Below the pieces are notes generated by a model. The model saw only the letters and a program-made list of their open reading frames with translations. It was not told the DNA's origin and ran no database searches. Shown one piece after another: positions 61,735-64,000 of a stretch of DNA of 64,000 bases. Made by a program: the position numbers and the translations under genes. Origin of the DNA: Arenicola marina. Its lineage: Eukaryota > Annelida > Polychaeta > Arenicolidae. Within the stretch, counting starts at the first letter, position 1, and the number at the start of each line of letters is the position of its first letter. Location: the NCBI GenBank assembly GCA_964019135.1, contig OZ025255.1, positions 7,998,001 to 8,062,000 on the forward strand, written 5' to 3'.

Positions 61735-62290
61735 CACAAGGTACATTATCACATAGCAGAGCCTTGTCAAAGGCTTCTTCACCAAACCGAACTTAATCAA
61801 CTACAATATCACCAGGCAGATCTTTATAAACTACATCACCCCGCAGACGTTTATCAACTGCATCACCAAGCAGACATTTTGTCAACTACATCACCAAGCA
61901 GACCTTTTGTCAACTACATCACCAAGCAGACCTTTTATCAACTGTCTTCACCCCGCAGACGTTTATAAGCTACATCACCACGCAGACCTTTATCAACTAC
62001 ATCACCAAGCCAACTTTTATCAACTACATCTTCACCACGCAAACCTTTTATCAACTGTCTTCACCCGCAGACGTTTATAAACTACATCAGCAAGCAGTCC
62101 TTTATAAACTTCATCACTAAGCAGACTTTTATCAACTACATCACCAAGCAGACCTTTTATCAACTGTCTTCACCCCGCAGACGTTTATAGACTACGTCAG
62201 CAAGCAGACCTTCAACTACATCTTCACCACGCAGACCTGTTATCAACTGTCTTCACCAAGCAGATCTTTATAAACTACATCACCTAGCAG
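61735..62290 (+). repeat. Degenerate about 28-bp minisatellite, about 18 copies
   Basis: TCAACTACATCACCAAGCAG then ACCTTTTA, with many substitutions (CCCCGCAGACGTTTATAA, CTGTCTTCACC). More diverged than the other arrays, so probably older. It may lie in the JAK 3' UTR. Confidence 0.85.
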
Positions 62291-62550
62291 AGCCTTGTCC
62301 AATACATGCCGAGTATAATATAACCGTGTAGAACTTAAGGTATAGAATGAGGTATATTATCACCAAACAGAGCTGATTAACGTGTGTTACCACCACAGAG
62401 TTTGCATTATCAATCTCACCTGACGGATAACCCTCTAGAGAGGATTGTAAATATTGCCCGACCAAGTGCTTATACTGTCATCGAATCATCCGTGATCACA
62501 GTCATATTTGCTATTTGTCTTTCTTATTGTGAGCACAAAGGTATATATTT

Positions 62551-62588
62551 AATAAATTTATGAAGATTACCTGTAGATATTTAATAAA
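62551..62588 (+). terminator. Candidate polyadenylation signals (AATAAA)
   Basis: AATAAA occurs at 62551-62556 and 62583-62588, with others at 62884-62889 and 62937-62942. If one is the JAK poly(A) signal, the 3' UTR is about 2.5-2.9 kb and includes two minisatellites. The hexamer is common in AT-rich DNA, so this is weak. Confidence 0.25.
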
Positions 62589-62615
62589 TATATGAAGTTT
62601 ACCGGTATATATTTA

Positions 62616-62882
62616 AAGTTACTATTTCAACAAATTTTGCGGCGGGGTTGTTCCGTCAGATCACGTGAGGCGCCGCGGCTGTTGGAACAGCTGTAAACAC
62701 TGTATAACACTCTGCCTTAAGGAGGCGCTGCCAGTCGCGAATCCTGGCCAATAACGAACGTTAGTCGTTGGCGCTCGCCCTGGCGGAGATTACTTCATGC
62801 GTGTTACGTCACTGTACAAACGTTTTTTCTCCGCCAGATTTGGATCACAATGAATGTTTACTTTTTGTTGTAATAGTAACTT
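62616..62882. mobile_element. Second TA-flanked MITE, about 267 bp
   Basis: The ends AAGTTACTATTTCAACAAA and (reverse complement) AAGTTACTATTACAACAAA differ at one base and are flanked by TA at 62614-62615 and 62883-62884. On both sides lies the same host sequence type (ATATGAAG, TTTACCGG/ATTACCGG, TATATAT), so it interrupted an existing short repeat. The inside includes TCACGTGA and GGCCAAT, with no coding frame. Confidence 0.8.
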
Positions 62883-62889
62883 TAATAAA

Positions 62890-63349
62890 TATATGAAGAT
62901 TACCGGTATATATCTCTATTATACAGCAATCAGGCTAATAAAATGAAACAAAATCTACTGGCGTTTCTTCTCATTGCCTAATTATTATATACGTTGCTAC
63001 CAACTTGGCGAGGTAGGAGGTGGGGGGCTGTAGAACCCGGTCCCTGCGAGGTCGGAGATTCGGGGGCAACGAAATCACGGAATCCTGAAGGAGCTAAGAA
63101 GAAAATACTTTGGGAATTGCAAGTATGTGGGGGGTCGGGACTGCGTAAATAAACATAGAGGGTTACAGAACTGTACACTTAGCCCGTCACCCACCATATG
63201 CCTAACATGACCATTCAGAATAAATAACTAGACGACGCTTTTCTGTTGTGAACATTATTTCTAACAAGTGCAAACAGATATGCAGTCCCCAATAAAAACA
63301 AACGAGCCGGTACATTCCGGTGAACGACAGAAACGTTGGTGACACATTG
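62890..63349. other. Downstream flank
   Basis: No gene or repeat recognised between the second MITE and the 41-bp array. Confidence 0.5.
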
Positions 63350-64000
63350 ATACAACAGTGGCGTACCATCAAGTGTATTCGTTGGTGCACAATCATGGGT
63401 ACACTTTGGCGTACCCTATTCGTTGGTGTACAATCATGGATACACTTTGGCGTACGCTATTCGTTGGTGTACAATCATGTGAACACGCGAGCGTACGCTA
63501 TTCGTTGGTGTACAATCATGTGAACACGCGAGCGTACGCTATTCGTTGGCGTACGATCATGTGAACACGCGGGCGTACGCTATTCGTTGGTGTACAATCA
63601 TGTGAACACGCGGGCGTACGCTATTCGTTGGCGTACAATCATGGATACACTTTGGCGTACGCTATTCGTTGGTGTACAATCATGTGAACACGCGGGCGTA
63701 CGCTATTCGTTGGCGTACGATCATGTGAACACGCGAGCGTACGCTATTCGTTGGCGTACGATCATGTGAACACGCGAGCGTACGCTATTCGTTGGTGTAC
63801 AATCATGTGAACACGCTGGCGTACGCTATTCGTTGGCGTACAATCATGTGAACACGCGGGCGTACGCTATTCGTTGGCGTACGATCATGTGAACACGCGA
63901 GCGTACGCTATTCGTTGGTGTACAATCATGGATACACTTTGGCGTACCCTATTCGTTGGTGTACAATCATGGATACACTTTGGCGTACGCTATTCGTTGG
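63350..64000 (+). repeat. 41-bp minisatellite running off the window end, about 16 copies
   Basis: The unit is GTGAACACGCGAGCGTACGC then TATTCGTTGGTGTACAATCA and T; the GAACACGCG block at 63481 recurs at 63522. A second version has GGATACACTTTGGCGTACGC. Two versions (GTGTAC and GCGTAC after CGTTGG) alternate. The array continues past 64000. Confidence 0.95.

Overview
The window is eukaryotic: multi-exon genes with GT-AG introns, tRNA-derived SINE fragments, MITEs and very large minisatellites. It is dominated by one plus-strand gene, a Janus-type non-receptor tyrosine kinase (JAK: FERM, SH2-like, pseudokinase JH2, kinase JH1). Eighteen coding exons from 6485 to 60032 join in phase into a 1188-residue protein, the usual size for a JAK. 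A single JAK with GC-rich codons in a repeat-laden, compact-exon gene points to an invertebrate. I recall intronic minisatellites at exon-intron junctions being described in amphioxus ('mirages'), which makes a cephalochordate a reasonable guess, but a mollusc or another lophotrochozoan cannot be excluded from the sequence alone.

Layout. 1-6470: upstream DNA without a recognisable gene, holding a palindromic TA-flanked MITE (2044-2645), an old LTR-flanked element in minus orientation (about 3390-5990) and a tRNA-like SINE head (6015-6097). 6474-14247: exons 1-5 (FERM, FERM-SH2 linker, start of SH2), with a 4.8-kb 59-bp array after exon 3 and a 0.5-kb 168-bp compound array after exon 4. 14248-20501: exons 6-9 (SH2, JH2 N-lobe) with small AT-rich arrays and a decayed minus-strand coding-like stretch. 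20502-27448: exons 10-12 (JH2 C-lobe), preceded by a 3.8-kb 43-bp array. 27449-30775: exons 13-14 (a long low-complexity JH2-JH1 linker), preceded by a 2-kb array of about 65 units that mostly carry the CRE palindrome TGACGTCA. 30776-50173: exons 15-16 (JH1 N-lobe and hinge), with a 1.4-kb 33-bp array and a 16.5-kb 74-bp array of about 223 units. 50174-60032: exons 17-18 (catalytic loop, activation segment, C-lobe), preceded by an 8.8-kb 43-bp array of about 200 units. 60008-61212: a 45-bp array starting inside the last codons. 61700-64000: a degenerate array, a second TA-flanked MITE, and a 41-bp array that runs off the window.

The most striking observation is that at least five arrays are built from units that straddle a gene-structure boundary. 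Three contain the end of an exon plus its 5' splice donor (exons 3, 4 and 15), one contains a 3' splice acceptor plus the start of an exon (exon 17), and one contains the last codons plus the stop codon. A sixth (20904-24670) appears to be amplified from the head of a tRNA-derived SINE. Together the arrays make up roughly 60 percent of the window and create about 300 decoy donors and about 200 decoy acceptors inside one signalling gene. The arrays show nested higher-order duplications, a sign of recent unequal exchange or slippage. Most long open frames in the window are artefacts of these arrays.
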